Assembly: GCA_033557465.1 (NCBI GenBank)
Contig: CM066035.1
Coordinates: 900,891,309-900,955,308, forward strand
Reading direction: 5' to 3'
Length of the DNA stretch: 64,000 bases
From: Ichthyophis bannanicus
Lineage: Eukaryota; Chordata; Amphibia; Gymnophiona; Ichthyophiidae
The position numbers and the translations under genes are program-made. The notes below the pieces were generated by a model, which saw only the letters and a list, made by a program, of their open reading frames with translations, was not told the origin of the DNA and did no database searches. This document shows, piece by piece, positions 10,817-21,858 of this stretch. Numbering within the stretch: the stretch's first letter is position 1; each line of letters starts with the position of its first letter.

Positions 10817-11034
10817 AGGGGGAAAAAGGGCCCCTGCGAGGTCGAATGACCGGGCAGCCAGGTAAAAGAAAAAAGCTCGAAGTCTGTCACGAAGGACAAA
10901 AAACCGAAAAATAACGGACGGACTCGTAACCGGCGTCGCGAGTCCGGGCAGGAAAAGAACCGGCGTCGAACTGAAGAAAAATAAAGAAAATAGAGAAAAA
11001 TCAACTTTTCTGCGGGGGATTCACAGGCAACGTC

Positions 11035-11220
11035 TGTAGGGCTCCGCGGAAAAAAGAAGACTGAGCAAGATGGCACCCTTGGGCGGGAAGAGGACCGCGC
11101 ATGCGCGCTGCAATTCCCAAAGGCTTTCTTTGAAAGCTGGGGAAAATTGCTCCGCGAGGGCTCCGTCGGCGCCGACGTCACCCATATGTGAGGACTGACT
11201 TCCTGCTTGGTCCTGGAGAA
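11035..11220. repeat. DIRS A2 right inverted terminal repeat
   Basis: Inverted copy of 5468-5660, ending GGTCCTGGAGAA at 11220. Beyond it the recombinase gene of A3 resumes at 11221. A comparable right end is seen in A3 (16318), and a diverged one near 59400-59445 in A6. Confidence 0.85.
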
Positions 11221-12104
11221 CTTGACCCTGCAACGAGAGTCCGGCTGCCCTGTAAGCCCAGGCGATGCAGTCAGCTACCCATATGAACAAAGTACACTTG
11301 GAGACAGCCAACCCCAACTTATTGGGGTCAAAAGAGACGAAGAGCTGAACCGCCCTCCGGTGCTCCCGCGTAGGTCAAGGTAGAAGGACAACGCCTTCCT
11401 ACAGTCCAGGGTATGCAAAACCATCTCAGCCCGGCTGGCATGAGGCCTGGGAAAGAAAGTCAGAAGAACCACCTCCTGATTGAGGTGGAAGGAGGAGACA
11501 ATCTTTGGAAGGAACTTAGGGTGAGTCCGTAAGACTACTCTGTTCCTATAGAACCTAGTATATGGTGCTTCTGACACTAGGGCCCGAAACTCACTCACTC
11601 GCCTTGCCGAGGTAAGGGCTACCAGAAACAACGTTTTCCAGGAGAGAAAACGCAGAGGGCAAATAGCCATAGGTTCAAATGGCGGGCAAGTAAGCCGTTG
11701 CAAGACCACATTTAAATCCCATTCAGGGGCAGGTGGACGCACTGGAGGCTTAAGCAAAAGCAGGCCTCTGAGGAAGCGACCCACCAAAGGATGGCCAGAT
11801 AGAGACTGACCCTCCACCTGTGAGTGGTGTGCTGAAAGGGCACTAAGATGAACTCTAACAGAATTGGACTTAAGGCCTAGGTTGGACAGGTGAAGCAAAT
11901 ACTGCAGCACCACTGGTACCAGGCATGAGAAGGGATTCTCGTTGTGTTGAGTACACCAGGTAGAGAATCTACGCCACTTAAGGGCATAAGACTTTCTGGT
12001 GGACTGCCTCCTAGAGGCCAAGACTACGTCCTCCACTTCCCTAGACAACAGTAAAAACCTAGAACTACTCTTTCAGCAGCCAGGCCATCAAATTGAGGGA
12101 CTGG
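11221..12104 (-). pseudogene. DIRS A3 tyrosine recombinase N-terminal and central part
   Basis: Starts around DVVLASRRQSTRKSYALKWRRFS (about 12020-11950; shown only to locate it) and runs through TSARRVSEF, the first catalytic Arg region near 11610. A frameshift near 11380 changes frame inside the segment aligned with A2's YLDRTREHR. Reading continues in another frame to VADCIAWAYRAAGLSLQG at the junction with A2 (11221). Unlike A2 it keeps Lys at the site of A2's TAA. The C-terminal portion is at 5193-5467. Confidence 0.82.
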
Positions 12105-13925
12105 AGATTGGGGTGCAAGAGAGATCCCTGCTCCTGAGACAGGAGATCGGGTTGCATCGCCAGAGGAAGAGGAGTGTCCACCGCTAGTTGCAAAAGAAGT
12201 GGGAACCAGGGTTGCCTTGGCCACCTGGGGGCCACCAGGATCAATGAGGCCTTGTCCCAGATCACTTTGAACAGTGTCTTGGACACTAGAGGCGTGGGAG
12301 GAAATGCATATAGGAGGCCTGTAGACCATGGAATGAGAAACGCATCCGCTGCTACTCTGAGAGGATGCGGTTGTCTGGAGCAGAACCTGGGAAGTTGACG
12401 GTTCAGAGGACTGGCAAAGAGATCTATGGTTGGAAGACCCCATCTCAGGAAGATCTGTTAAACCACTAAAGGATTCAACTGCCATTCGTGCGGCTGCAGG
12501 ATCCTGCTCAATCTGTCTGCCAGGTAATTCTCCTGACCCTTGAGATAGACCGCTTTCAGAAGAATGCTGTGATTGACTGCCCAGGAGCACAGTTTCTGTG
12601 CTTCCTGACAGAAGGCGGGACCCTGTGCCCCCTTGTTTGTTCACATAGAACATAGCAACTTGATTGTCCGTCTGAACCAAGACGGACTGGTGAGAGATGA
12701 GATGGAAGAAAGTTCTCAGAGCTAAGCGGATAGCTCTCAGTTCTAAGAGATTGATCTGCTGTGCGGCCTCCCAAGGAGACCACAGGCCTTGAGTACATGC
12801 TCCTTGGCAATGTGCACCCCAACCGTGAAGAGAAGCATCGGTTGTCAGCACCTGAGAGTATGGAGGTGCTTGAAAAGGCACCCCTTGCACCAGATTCGGA
12901 AGATGAAGCCACCACTGAAGAGAAGACTGTAGCAGGCTGGACACCCTCACTTTGTCCGTGAGGCTTCCTGTGGCTTGGTGCCACTGAGTCCTGAGTCCCC
13001 ATTGAGCTGGCCTCATGTGTAGACAGGCATTTGGAGTTACATGGACCGTGGATGCCATGTGGCCTAAGAGCCTCAGGAATTGTCTGGCGGAGACCAGAGA
13101 ATTGCTGTGGAATAGCCTGGCTAGATCCATCAATCTGTGGGCCCTGTCCACTGGTAGAAAGGCCTTTGCCTGAAAGGTGTCTAGTCGAGCTCCTATGAAC
13201 TCCATGTTCTGGGAGGGGTGCAAACTGGACTTTGCAAAGTTTATAACAAACCCCAGATGCTGAAGCAGAGCGACAGTGCGAAGGGTGGCTTGATTGGCCT
13301 CTTGAGGGGATTGACCCCTGATGAGCCAATCGTCCAGGTATGGAAAGACAAAGAGGCCTTGAACCCCGAGGTAGGCCGCTACCACCGCCAGGCACTTGGT
13401 GAATACCCTGGGAGCGGATGTAAGGCCAAAAGGCAGTACTCTGTACCGATAGTGGTTTCCACCCACTACAAATCTGAGATATTGTCTGTGGTGTGGATGA
13501 ATGAGGATGTGAGTATAAGCATCCTTTAGGTCTAAGGAGCATAGCCAATCTCCCTGCTGGAGGAAGGGCAGCAGGATTCCAAGGGTAAGCATCTTGAACT
13601 TTTCCCTCTCCAGGAACCTGTTCAGATTTCGCAAGTCTAGGATGGGTCTGAGGCCTCCTGTTCTTTTTGGTACCAGGAAGTACCTGGAATAGAAGCCTTG
13701 ACCTCTCAGGTGGTGGGGCACTGGTTCCACTGCCTGTTCCTTCAGAAGACCTGCCAACTCCTGCAGGAGTAAGTCCCTGTGCAGAGGAAGTCTTGGAGGC
13801 TCCCCTGGAAAATAGGAGGGGGGTACCTGGTGGAAGTGGAGGAGATAGCCCTTCTGGACTATACTTAGTACCCAGGTATCCCTTGTGATGGCTGACCACC
13901 TGTGGGCATACAGGGCCAGCCTGCC
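12065..13925 (-). pseudogene. DIRS A3 reverse transcriptase-RNase H
   Basis: RT is continuous from YAHRWSAITRDTW (about 13910) through DWLCSLDLKDAYTHI, LPFGLTSAPRVF and FPYLDDWLIRG (about 13330) into RNase H (LTTDASLHGWGAH, about 12840; LVQTDNQVAMFYVNKQ, about 12660). A frameshift near 12620 and an in-frame TAA near 12455-12465 follow before the usual end at 12065 (LMAWLLKE). The RT catalytic pair is intact. Relative to A2 the frameshift is at a different place, so the copies decayed independently. Confidence 0.87.
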
Positions 13926-13974
13926 TCCAGTGCTGATAGGGGCCAGCTGAGGAGGAGAGGATATGCCATTGGAG

Positions 13975-15909
13975 TCAAAATCCCCCTCCCTGCTGAGCAG
14001 GAGCCGGAGTAGGAGGCTTGGGGGCCTTCTCCCTACGGGGCCCATGTCCCTGCCCCTTGGCCTGCTGACCTTGTTGGGGAGCTACAGAGGCCTGAAAATG
14101 AGGGTACTGTTTATAGGCAGATGACTTCCTCGGGTAAAGGGTCTTTTTCCCCGAGCCCTTCTTTTTCTAAGAAGGGGCAGAGGTTTTTCTGGACAGCCTT
14201 GTCCGGGTAAGAGTCTCAGTCCCAAGTTCTGCAGCCTTGTCAGCCATGGGCTTGCCAAAGAGGTTTTCACCTCGGCAGGGGACAACGACCAACTTGTCCT
14301 GCACCCATGGCTTGAGTCCGATGACTGTAGCCAGGCCTGACGGCGTGCACCGATGACGGCCGCAGCTACTAGGGCCGAAGCCTCGAAGCCATCATTGGCT
14401 GCTCGAGAGATAAACTTTGAGCACTCACGAATACCCGAGGACAGAGCAATGAACCTCTGCAAATGTTCCTCGGAGAGACCAGCAGAGAACCCGGCAATCT
14501 CCTTTGCCAGGTCTCGAAGGTACATGCCCATGTACAGCTGGTAGGTCTGGACACGGCAAGCAAGCATAGAGCCCTGGAAGCACTTCTTACCGAGGGCATC
14601 CAGGTTCCAGGCCTCCCGGCCGGGAGGCACCGAGGAGTGCATCTTCTGACTTTTCAGACGATGCATGGCCGATTGCACAACCATGGAGTGGTGCAGTAAT
14701 TGTACCTTTTGGAACCCTGGGCTCTTGCGGACTCGATAGATGGAATCGACCCGCTTGCTTAAAACCAGCGTTGATGCTGGCGCCTCCCACATGCGGAAGA
14801 GCAACCGTTCCAGCATCGGAGGAACCGGAACAGTAAAGGCCTCCTTCGGAGGAGATTCATACTGTAGGGCCTCGAGCTCTTCAGCTCGAGGCTCCTCCTC
14901 GGGATCCGCAGGGAATGCCAAAGCCTTGGCCATATCCCACACGAAGTCCAAGAACCAGGTATCCTCCGGGGGGGGGGGACCTTCTCCGAGGCTCGGACTC
15001 GGACGAGTCCGAAGGAACGCACAGAGTCCGAAAGGTGTCGGGTGACCCCTCATCCTCCGTCTCCCAGCCGGACTCCTCGGAGGAGGAATCGAGCGGCTCC
15101 GGTTGGGCAGGCATCGATGCCATCCGCCCCGACGCCGAGGGTATCGGCATCGACGACCTCGGTCCCGAACGGGAGGCCGAGTGAGACCTTGGCCGAGGAT
15201 CGACTCGAGCTCGCATGAACTCGAGGATCGTCTCAGCCTCCGGGGTCGACTTGGACGTCAATGTCCCGGTGGTCGGGGCAGATGCACCAATGAGACCGGC
15301 GATCAGTGCCCGCTGCTGTTCCATGAAGGCAGCGAAGCTGCTCTCCAAGGCCATCAACCTGAGTCCAAGCTCAGGAGACTCAGCAGCCCCCGACTCGGGC
15401 CCCGGCGGCACCGGGCCCGACGTCGGCTCCCCTGGAGGCGAGTCCACGAGGACTACAGTACTCACGTGACCCGGGGACTCCATCTCCACACGAGGTTGTT
15501 TGGCAGGCCTCTCCGACTCCGAAGACCCGGGACGGCGCTCGGGGCTATGTGACTTGGCCCTCGAGGAGCCAAGTGCATCCACCGACGCCGTCCTCATGGG
15601 TTTTTTCTTCTTGCGATGCTCCCGCGATGGAGACCCCCTTTCAGAGGAGCCTCGACGCTGCTCAGGGCCGGAGTCCCGAGATGTCGAGGCCTCTGACGAG
15701 GTCCGTGCCCGACCGGACGCGGAGTCAGAGAAGATTCTTTCCTTTTGGTGCTGCCAACTCCTTAACGCCTTAGAGGACATCTTTCCACACGGACCACAGA
15801 TCATCGGATCATGATCGGGTCCGAGGCACCAGAGGCAGCAGTCATGTGTGTCGGTGAGAGACATAGGTTTCTTACACCGATCACATTTCTTAAACCCGCT
15901 GGCAGCCAT
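13975..15909 (-). pseudogene. DIRS A3 gag-like ORF1
   Basis: Starts MAASGFKKCDRCKKPMSLT, homologous over its length to A2 gag, and ends AQQGGGF followed by TGA at 13975-13977. A run of G near 14970-14982 changes the frame, and a second frameshift lies near 14320 after WLQSSD. A stop also replaces the Gln seen in A2 before the KKK cluster near 14168. The head has the same CxxC pairs (CDRC, CLWC, CGPC). Confidence 0.82.
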
Positions 15910-16318
15910 CGGGGGAAAAAGGGGCCCTGCGAGGTTAAAAGACAGGGCTGCCAGTGAAAAAAGAAAAAATGGCGCGAACGCTAGTCACTAAGGACAAAAA
16001 CCAAAAAAAGAGATGCGGGCTCGATATCGATGTATCGGGCCCAGGCGGGAAAGGGAAACCGGCGTTGAGCCGAAGAAAAACAGGTTAACGCAGAATAAAT
16101 CAACTTTTTCCTCAGGTGAAACGAAAATACATCCGTCGGGCTCCACAGAAAAAAGAAGACTGAGCAAGATGACACCCTTGGGCGGGAAGGGGACCGCGCA
16201 TGCGCGCTGCATTCCCAAAGGCTTTCTTTGAAAGCTGGGGAAATGCTCCGCACGGGGGCTCCGTCGGTGCCGATGTCACCCATATGTGAGGGCTGACTTC
16301 CTGCTTGGTCCTGGAGAA

Positions 16319-16640
16319 AAGGAAGTATCCAGAGTAGAAGCCTTTTCCCCATAGGTGTTGGGGTATAGGCTCTACTGCATTGGCCCTGATCAGACCTGTG
16401 AGCTCTGTGATCAGAAGAGTCTGGTGAAGGAGGGGTTGTACCGGCTCTCCTGGGAAGAACCTCGGTGGTGTCTGCTGTAAGTGGAGGAGACATCCTTCCC
16501 TCACCACTTGCAGTACCCACTGGTCCGAGGTGATGTTGGCCCATCTGTGTGCAAAGAGCATCAGGCGCCCCCCCCTCCCACCCCCCCTGTGGGCTGGTGA
16601 AGGTCTCCTGGGGAAGGGGAGTGGAGGCCATGCCTTGGGA
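16319..16640 (-). pseudogene. DIRS A1 reverse transcriptase N-terminal part
   Basis: Reads FAHRWANITSDQWVLQVV (about 16560) to GKGFYSGYFLF at 16319, aligning with VPHHLKGQGFYSRYFLVPK of A2. At 16319 the homology jumps to the terminal repeat of A3 and resumes at 2520 on the far side of the nest. Best direct evidence that A3 sits within A1. Confidence 0.85.
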
Positions 16641-18262
16641 GTCAAAAGCTCCCCCAGGTTAGGTGGGAGCTGGAGACTGAGGCTTTTCGCCTTCGGCGTC
16701 CCATGGCCTTGCTTCATAGAGTGAGAACCCTGTTGCTGACCCGAGAAGGGCTGGTAGTGGTGACTCTGTGGAAAGGGACCCTTTTCCCTCAGGAAAAGGT
16801 TTTTTCCCCCCATTGGTTTCCTGTGGGGAAGGGATGAGGTCTTTTTAGAGAGCCTCTGGTATGTCACCACATCGGCCTCAATCTCAACCACCTTGCTGGC
16901 CATGGGTTTGCTGAATAGGTTCTCACCAGTGTAGGGGACATCGAGCAGCTTGTCTTGGACCCATTGTTCAAGGTCAGAAGACTGTAGCCAGGCCTGGCGT
17001 CAGGCACCGATGCCGGCTGCTGCAAACCAAGTTGCTGACTTGAAGCCGTCGTAGGCTGCTCTGGAGAGGAACTTGGAGCAGTCCTTGATTCCCAAGGTCA
17101 GGGACTGGAACCATTGGAGGGGTTCCCCGACAAGGCCAGCCAAAAACCTGACAGCTCCTGGGTTAGAGCCTTTAAGTACATACCTCTGTAGAATTCATAG
17201 GCTTGAATCTGGCACCCCAACATTGAGCCCTGGAAACACTTGCAACCGAGGGCGTTGAGGGCTCTGGCTTCCCTTCCGGGGGGAACAGAGGAGTGGGTTG
17301 GCTCATAAGCTTTTGCATGGTGGACTCGAAAACCATGGAGTTATGTGGAAGTTGGGTGTTTGTGGAACCCTGGGCCCTTATGGACACGGTACATGGTGTC
17401 GAGGCGCCGGCTCACTACCGGTACTTATGCTAGTGTCTCCCACATTCTGAACAGTAGCCGCTCAAGGATCGGCTGCACAGGCACCCTCAGAGTTTCCTTG
17501 GGTGGAGACAAATATTGGAGGATCTCTAACTCCTCGGTGTGCAGGTCCTCCTCCACCTCAGTCTGCACTGAGAGGGCTCTGGCCATATCCTTGACAAAGT
17601 CATGGAAGGCTATATCTCCGGAGGAGAGTGGCGCCAGGGGAGATGGTCCGAGGGAATGTCTCAGTGCTGTTTAGTTTCTGGGGATGCTTCATCGTCGGTC
17701 TCCCACTTGGAGTCGAATGGTGATGACGAATCCAAAGCCATGCGACTCATTGTCTCAAGGGCAGCACCAAGGAGTCGGTGGCCTCCAGAGGACCTGGGGT
17801 CCGAGTCGTGGAAACTAGCCGGGGAGGATTGGATGTCTGAGGATTGGGACCGGGACCTCGATCGGCACAGAGGGCTTACCCGAGGCCAGTGGTGCTCAGA
17901 ACTCAACTCAACGACTGGGGACTCCCCCACAGTTGGGGCAAATGACGTGCACAAAGCAGCCACCATTGCCTGCCGCAGGGCCAGGATAGCAGTGATATTC
18001 TGTTCCAAGGACGCCATTCTGGTTTCCAAGCCAGAAAGCTCCGCAGCTTTCAGCGTGAGCACAGAGGTTCTCGGGCCCAGCGCTGGCACTCTTGTGAGTA
18101 TGGCCTCAAGGAACCTCGCACTGTCTCTGCTGGCTGAGGAATCCTTCCTGAGAAACTTGGTAGGGCGCTTCTTGGAGCCACCCAAGTTCCTTCTGGTGGT
18201 TTTACCAGGTTTCTCTGGTGCAACCTCAGTGGACTTTGACTTTTTCTTGGGGTGCAAAGAGC
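16640..18262 (-). pseudogene. DIRS A1 gag-like ORF1, 5'-truncated and broken
   Basis: Pieces match A2 gag in several frames: TRFLEAILTRVPALG and an acidic Ser-rich part at 18150-17660, a segment like the FRMWE/SIYRVRKSPG region near 17480-17340, STMQKLMSQ near 17310, and GKPMASKVVEIE near 16905. The N-terminal CxxC head is absent. Homology fades near 18262, where an unrelated repeat starts, so the copy is 5' truncated or recombined. Confidence 0.75.
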
Positions 18263-18269
18263 TAAGGCA

Positions 18270-18652
18270 CCACCAACAATGCCCAGGAACAACCACCACA
18301 CCACAGCAACCCTCAAGGAAACCAACCAATCAATCTACTATTCCATAACAGCACTAACCTCCAGAACTCACACAACATGGAGTGTACCCAGAAAAGGGCA
18401 GCACCATAAATAATGCAATGGGCCCTAGAACATCCATATTCCTATTCAGAAAACTGAACAAGCCGGATTACTACAGATCCCTACATAGAAACTCCATGTT
18501 ATCAGAACATGTAGCCTTCAGTCACACACATGCAGAAAGAGATAGATCTTCACCAAGTATGGCATATATTAATACAAACTAAAAACAAACATATGTAGAC
18601 AAAAAATGCTTTTACCCCCATTACTCTTAGGTTTACAGGATTCTTTCCCAAA
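18270..18652. repeat. Unclassified dispersed repeat, copy 1
   Basis: Aligns by eye with 25690-25990 in the same orientation: CCAGAACTCACACAACATGG versus CCAAAACTCACACAAGGGGC, GGGCCCTAGAACATCCATAT in both, and a shared TCAGTCACACAC block. No coding capacity is seen. Copy 1 lies between the end of DIRS A1 and the start of DIRS B4. Confidence 0.65.
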
Positions 18653-18658
18653 AATGTT

Positions 18659-19310
18659 AATTACACTTACCTGGTAATTGATGTTCCTGGAGGAACTCCA
18701 GTTTAGTCCATACTTCTGGGTTGTGCACCTCCTCCTGCAGCTTGGAGACTGGGCATGTCAAAAAACTGACATCACTGGATGTAGTCTGCTGGCATCTCCC
18801 ATCAGCCCCAGTGAACTATTGACAAAGCACACTTCAAGGAGCAACAAATAAGTAGCTAACTATAACCAATTAACTGTAAAAGAACTATATACAAGAGAAC
18901 TTCCTTTCAGGAAAATAGATCTCCTTCCTTGTGCCACTTCCTTGCGCCTCATCAGAGCGATAGGTCAGCATCACAAGCATAGACAGAAATGAAAGAGAAA
19001 AAAAGGTTACCTACCGGTTAGCCAAGTCCTCCCTTGACGGAACCAGCACTGCCATAATATGATCCCGGGTGGGAATAAGGACTAAACTGGAGTTCCACAA
19101 AAGGCGAGAGACGGGATGAATGTGGATGATCAACAAATGTTTATTCTCAAAGGACCCTCGCCTTTTGTGTTCCCTGGATGGTGCTGCGAGAGCACTGCTC
19201 CTGTGTTTTTCCTAAACTGGAGTTCCTCCAGGAACATCAATTACCAGGTAAGTGTAATTTCCATTTCCTTATCGTTCCTCCAGTTTAGTCCATACTTCTG
19301 GGATGTATCA
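18659..19310. repeat. DIRS B4 left terminal repeat, spacer and internal complementary region
   Basis: Left repeat starts AATTACACTTACCTGGTAAT. At 19205-19300 the complement of this edge (ATTACCAGGTAAGTGTAATT) is joined, across TCCATTTCC, to the complement of the right outer edge (TTATCGTTCCTCCAGTTTAG). 18830-19200 between them shows no open frame of note. Confidence 0.8.
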
Positions 19311-19384
19311 GAGCAGTACTCATTGGGAGGGACCTTTCCAGCCTGCTTGCAACACCGCCAAACAAAATACAGCATGCTTTGCTG

Positions 19385-20420
19385 ACAAAATATCCAAGCG
19401 TTAATGTTTACTGAAAGTATGCAAGGACGACCACGTAGCCGCCCTACAAATTTCCATAGGTGGAACCAAACTGTGCTCTACCCAAGAAGTCGCTTGCGCT
19501 CTGGTAGAATGAGCTTGCAAGCCCGACAGAACCTGCTGACCTGACAAAAGATAAGCCGACGCAATCGCCTCTCTAATCCACCGAGAAATAGAAGCCTTTG
19601 CAGCCGCCTCGCCCTTCCGAGGGACCCCGAAGAGAACAGACGGTCCGATTTACAAAAGGCCTCTGACACCTTTAAATAACGCTGAAGTACCCGCTTAACA
19701 TCCAAGCGGCGTAGTCCCTGGTCCAAAGCGTCTCCCCCCAAGGAACCCAGCACCGGAAGCAAAACTGTCTGATTTAAATGAAATGGAGAGACTACTTCAG
19801 GTAAAAAGGATGGAACGGGTCGCAGTACCACCTTTTCACGAGAAAAAGACAAAAACGGCTTCCGGCAAGAAAATGCCTGCAACTCCGAAACACGCCTCGC
19901 TGAACAAATAGCCACCAAAAACACCGTCTTCAGAGTCAAATCTTTTAGTGATGCTTGCTGCAACGGTTCGAAGGGAGCCTTAGCCAGCGCTCCCAACACT
20001 AAATTGAGATCCCACGGAGGCACCAAGACTCTACGAGAGGGACGCAACCTGGTGACTGCCTTCAGAAACCTCAGAACATCCACATGCATGCCAGGCGCCA
20101 CACCCTGAATCCTGCCTCTATAGCAAGACAGCGCCGCTACCTGAACTCTCAAGGAATTGGCCGCCAGGCCTTTGTCAAATCCCTCTTATAGAAAGCTTAA
20201 GACCATCGGTACAGACACCGTCGCCGCCCGTACTTGTCTCCTTGAACACCAGCCCTCAAATATATGCCAGATACGAACATAGGCTAAAGACGTAGACGTC
20301 TTCCGTGCTTTAAGCAAAGTAGAGATAACTGCTCCAGAATAACCTTTCCTTCTTAGCCTCGCCCTTTCAATGGCCAGACCGTAAGTAAGAATCGATCCAC
20401 TTGAGGCATCCGCAGAGGCC
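19385..20420 (-). pseudogene. DIRS B4 tyrosine recombinase with ablated catalytic Tyr
   Basis: Visible parts are LTYGLAIERARLRRKGYSG (about 20390), LAYVRIWHIFEGWCSRRQV, ICSARRVSELQAFS with catalytic Arg (about 19900), and AHSTRAQATSW with the H-x-x-R box (about 19480). A stop lies near 20186 and a frameshift near 19630. At the C-terminus B5 reads TFSKHYRLD, but B4 has TAA exactly at the Tyr codon (about 19402), removing the nucleophile and tail. Confidence 0.85.
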
Positions 20421-21852
20421 CTTGCCGCAACAGACCCTCTGAGACCGGTAGCCGCCACGGCTCCCCATCTAGCAGACGTAAGAGATCGGCGTACCATGGA
20501 TGCCTCGACCAGTCCGGGGCCACTAGCAACACTCTCCCCCAATGAGTTTCGATGCGCTGAACCACCCAACCTATCATTGCCCACGGGGGAAACACATAGA
20601 GAAGACCGGACACTGGCCAACTCTGCATCAGAGCGTCGATCCCTTCTGACATCCGTTCCCGTCGCCTGCTGAAGAACCGACTCACCTTCGCGGACTGGAA
20701 GGTCGCCATGAGATCCATGATCAGCGGACCCCAGCAGAGAACCACCTGCGCAAACATCTCCAGATGCAATTCCCATTCTCCGGCATCCACTTGAACCCTG
20801 CTGAGGAAATCCGCCGTCACATTATCTTTCCCCGCAATCGCCGGCAGACGCTTGCTCAATGAGACGGCTTGATGAGACCATCGGTGAAGTAACGCTCATT
20901 ACAGCGGCCGCATATGAAACCTGGCCCAAGGCACTGCTTCCAATGTTGCCGCCATTGTGCCCAGCACCCTGAGGTAGCTCCATGCCGAAGGTGCTGGAGT
21001 CGCTATGAACTGGCGCACCAGATGTTGAAGAATTTGGATTCGTCGATCCAGGAGAAACATAGCTCCCCGCTACGTGTCAAAGTGCACTCCCAGATACTCG
21101 AGACTCTGGGTCAGACTCAGGTGGCTTTTTGCCGTATTGACCACCCAGCCGAACCCCTCCAAGAACTTCACCACCTTCTCCGTCACCCGCATGCTCTCGC
21201 CCTTGGACTTTGCTCGAATCAACCAGTCGTTGAGATAGGGATGCACCAGAATTCCCTGCTTTCGTAAGGCTGTGGCCACCACCACCATGATCTTGGTGAA
21301 GGTCCACGGCGCCGTTGCTAGTCCGAAGGGTAACGTCTGAAACTGATAGTGCCCCCACGGCAGAACGAGGCGGAGAAATTTTTGATGCCCCGCTCTGATT
21401 GGGATATGTAAATACGCCTCCGTAAGGTCGAGAGATGTCAAGTACTCCCCCTGACGCACCGCTACAATGACAGACCGCAACGTTTCCATCCGGAAATGCG
21501 GTACTCAGAGACACTGATTCACTCCCTTAAGATCTAAGATTGGACGAAGAGCCACGTCCCTCTTCGGGACTACGAAATAAATTGAGTATCGACCCCTGAC
21601 AAATTCTTCTCTGGGTACCGGAACAACGGCTCCGATCTGTAAGAGACAATTCAAGGTGTTGCGAACCGCCAGAACTTTTTGTTGACCCTTGCAGGGAGAC
21701 ATCACATACGATTCACAAACTGGTCTTACAAATTCCAGAGCATAGTCCTCTCGGATTATTTCCAAGACCCACTGGTCAGATGTGACTTGGGCCCAGGCAG
21801 GAAGAAAATTCTGAAGTCGCCCGCCTATCGGATGCTTCCCACCGGAGTCCAC
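20353..21852 (-). pseudogene. DIRS B4 reverse transcriptase-RNase H, internally deleted
   Basis: RT N-terminus reads WAQVTSDQWVLEI (21800), FVVPKRDVALRPILDLKGVN, SLDLTEAYLHIPI and LPFGLATAPWTF. The catalytic box is HPYLNDWLIR (about 21240) where B5 has HPYLDDWLIR, an Asp-to-Asn change in the metal-binding pair. Between about 21070 and 20860 roughly 400 bases of RNase H core present in B5 (LTDASLVGWGAH to NNSATV-type segment) are missing. The C-terminal part KDNVTADFLSRVQVDAGEWE to WPLKG follows. Frames shift near 21490 and 21070. Confidence 0.85.
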
Positions 21853-21858
21853 CTCGCT

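Larger units (their letters stand above)
5468..11220 (-). mobile_element. DIRS family A copy A2, full length (innermost layer)
   Basis: A complete 5753-base DIRS element: inverted terminal repeats at both ends, internal complementary region near 5740-5830, and gag (10816-8917), RT/RNase H (about 8880-7007) and recombinase (about 7050-5968) in order on the minus strand. Inserted in the recombinase gene of A3. No target duplication is seen at the flanks, as expected for recombinase-mediated insertion. Each gene carries at least one lesion, so this copy is not autonomous. Confidence 0.92.
11221..16318 (-). mobile_element. DIRS family A copy A3, 5' segment (middle layer)
   Basis: Continuation of the element begun at 2521-5467: recombinase N-terminus, RT/RNase H, gag and right terminal repeat (about 16110-16318). 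With the hAT (2247 bp plus one 8-bp duplication) and A2 discounted, A3 is about 5.8 kb, close to A2. It is inserted in the RT gene of A1, which resumes at 16319. Confidence 0.88.

Noticed and set aside
12556..13899. 447-codon open frame opposite in phase to A3 RT, and a 399-codon one in A2 (7642-8841)
   Set aside because: Off-frame shadows of the RT gene on the same strand; no recognisable domain, and no counterpart of the active-site motifs.
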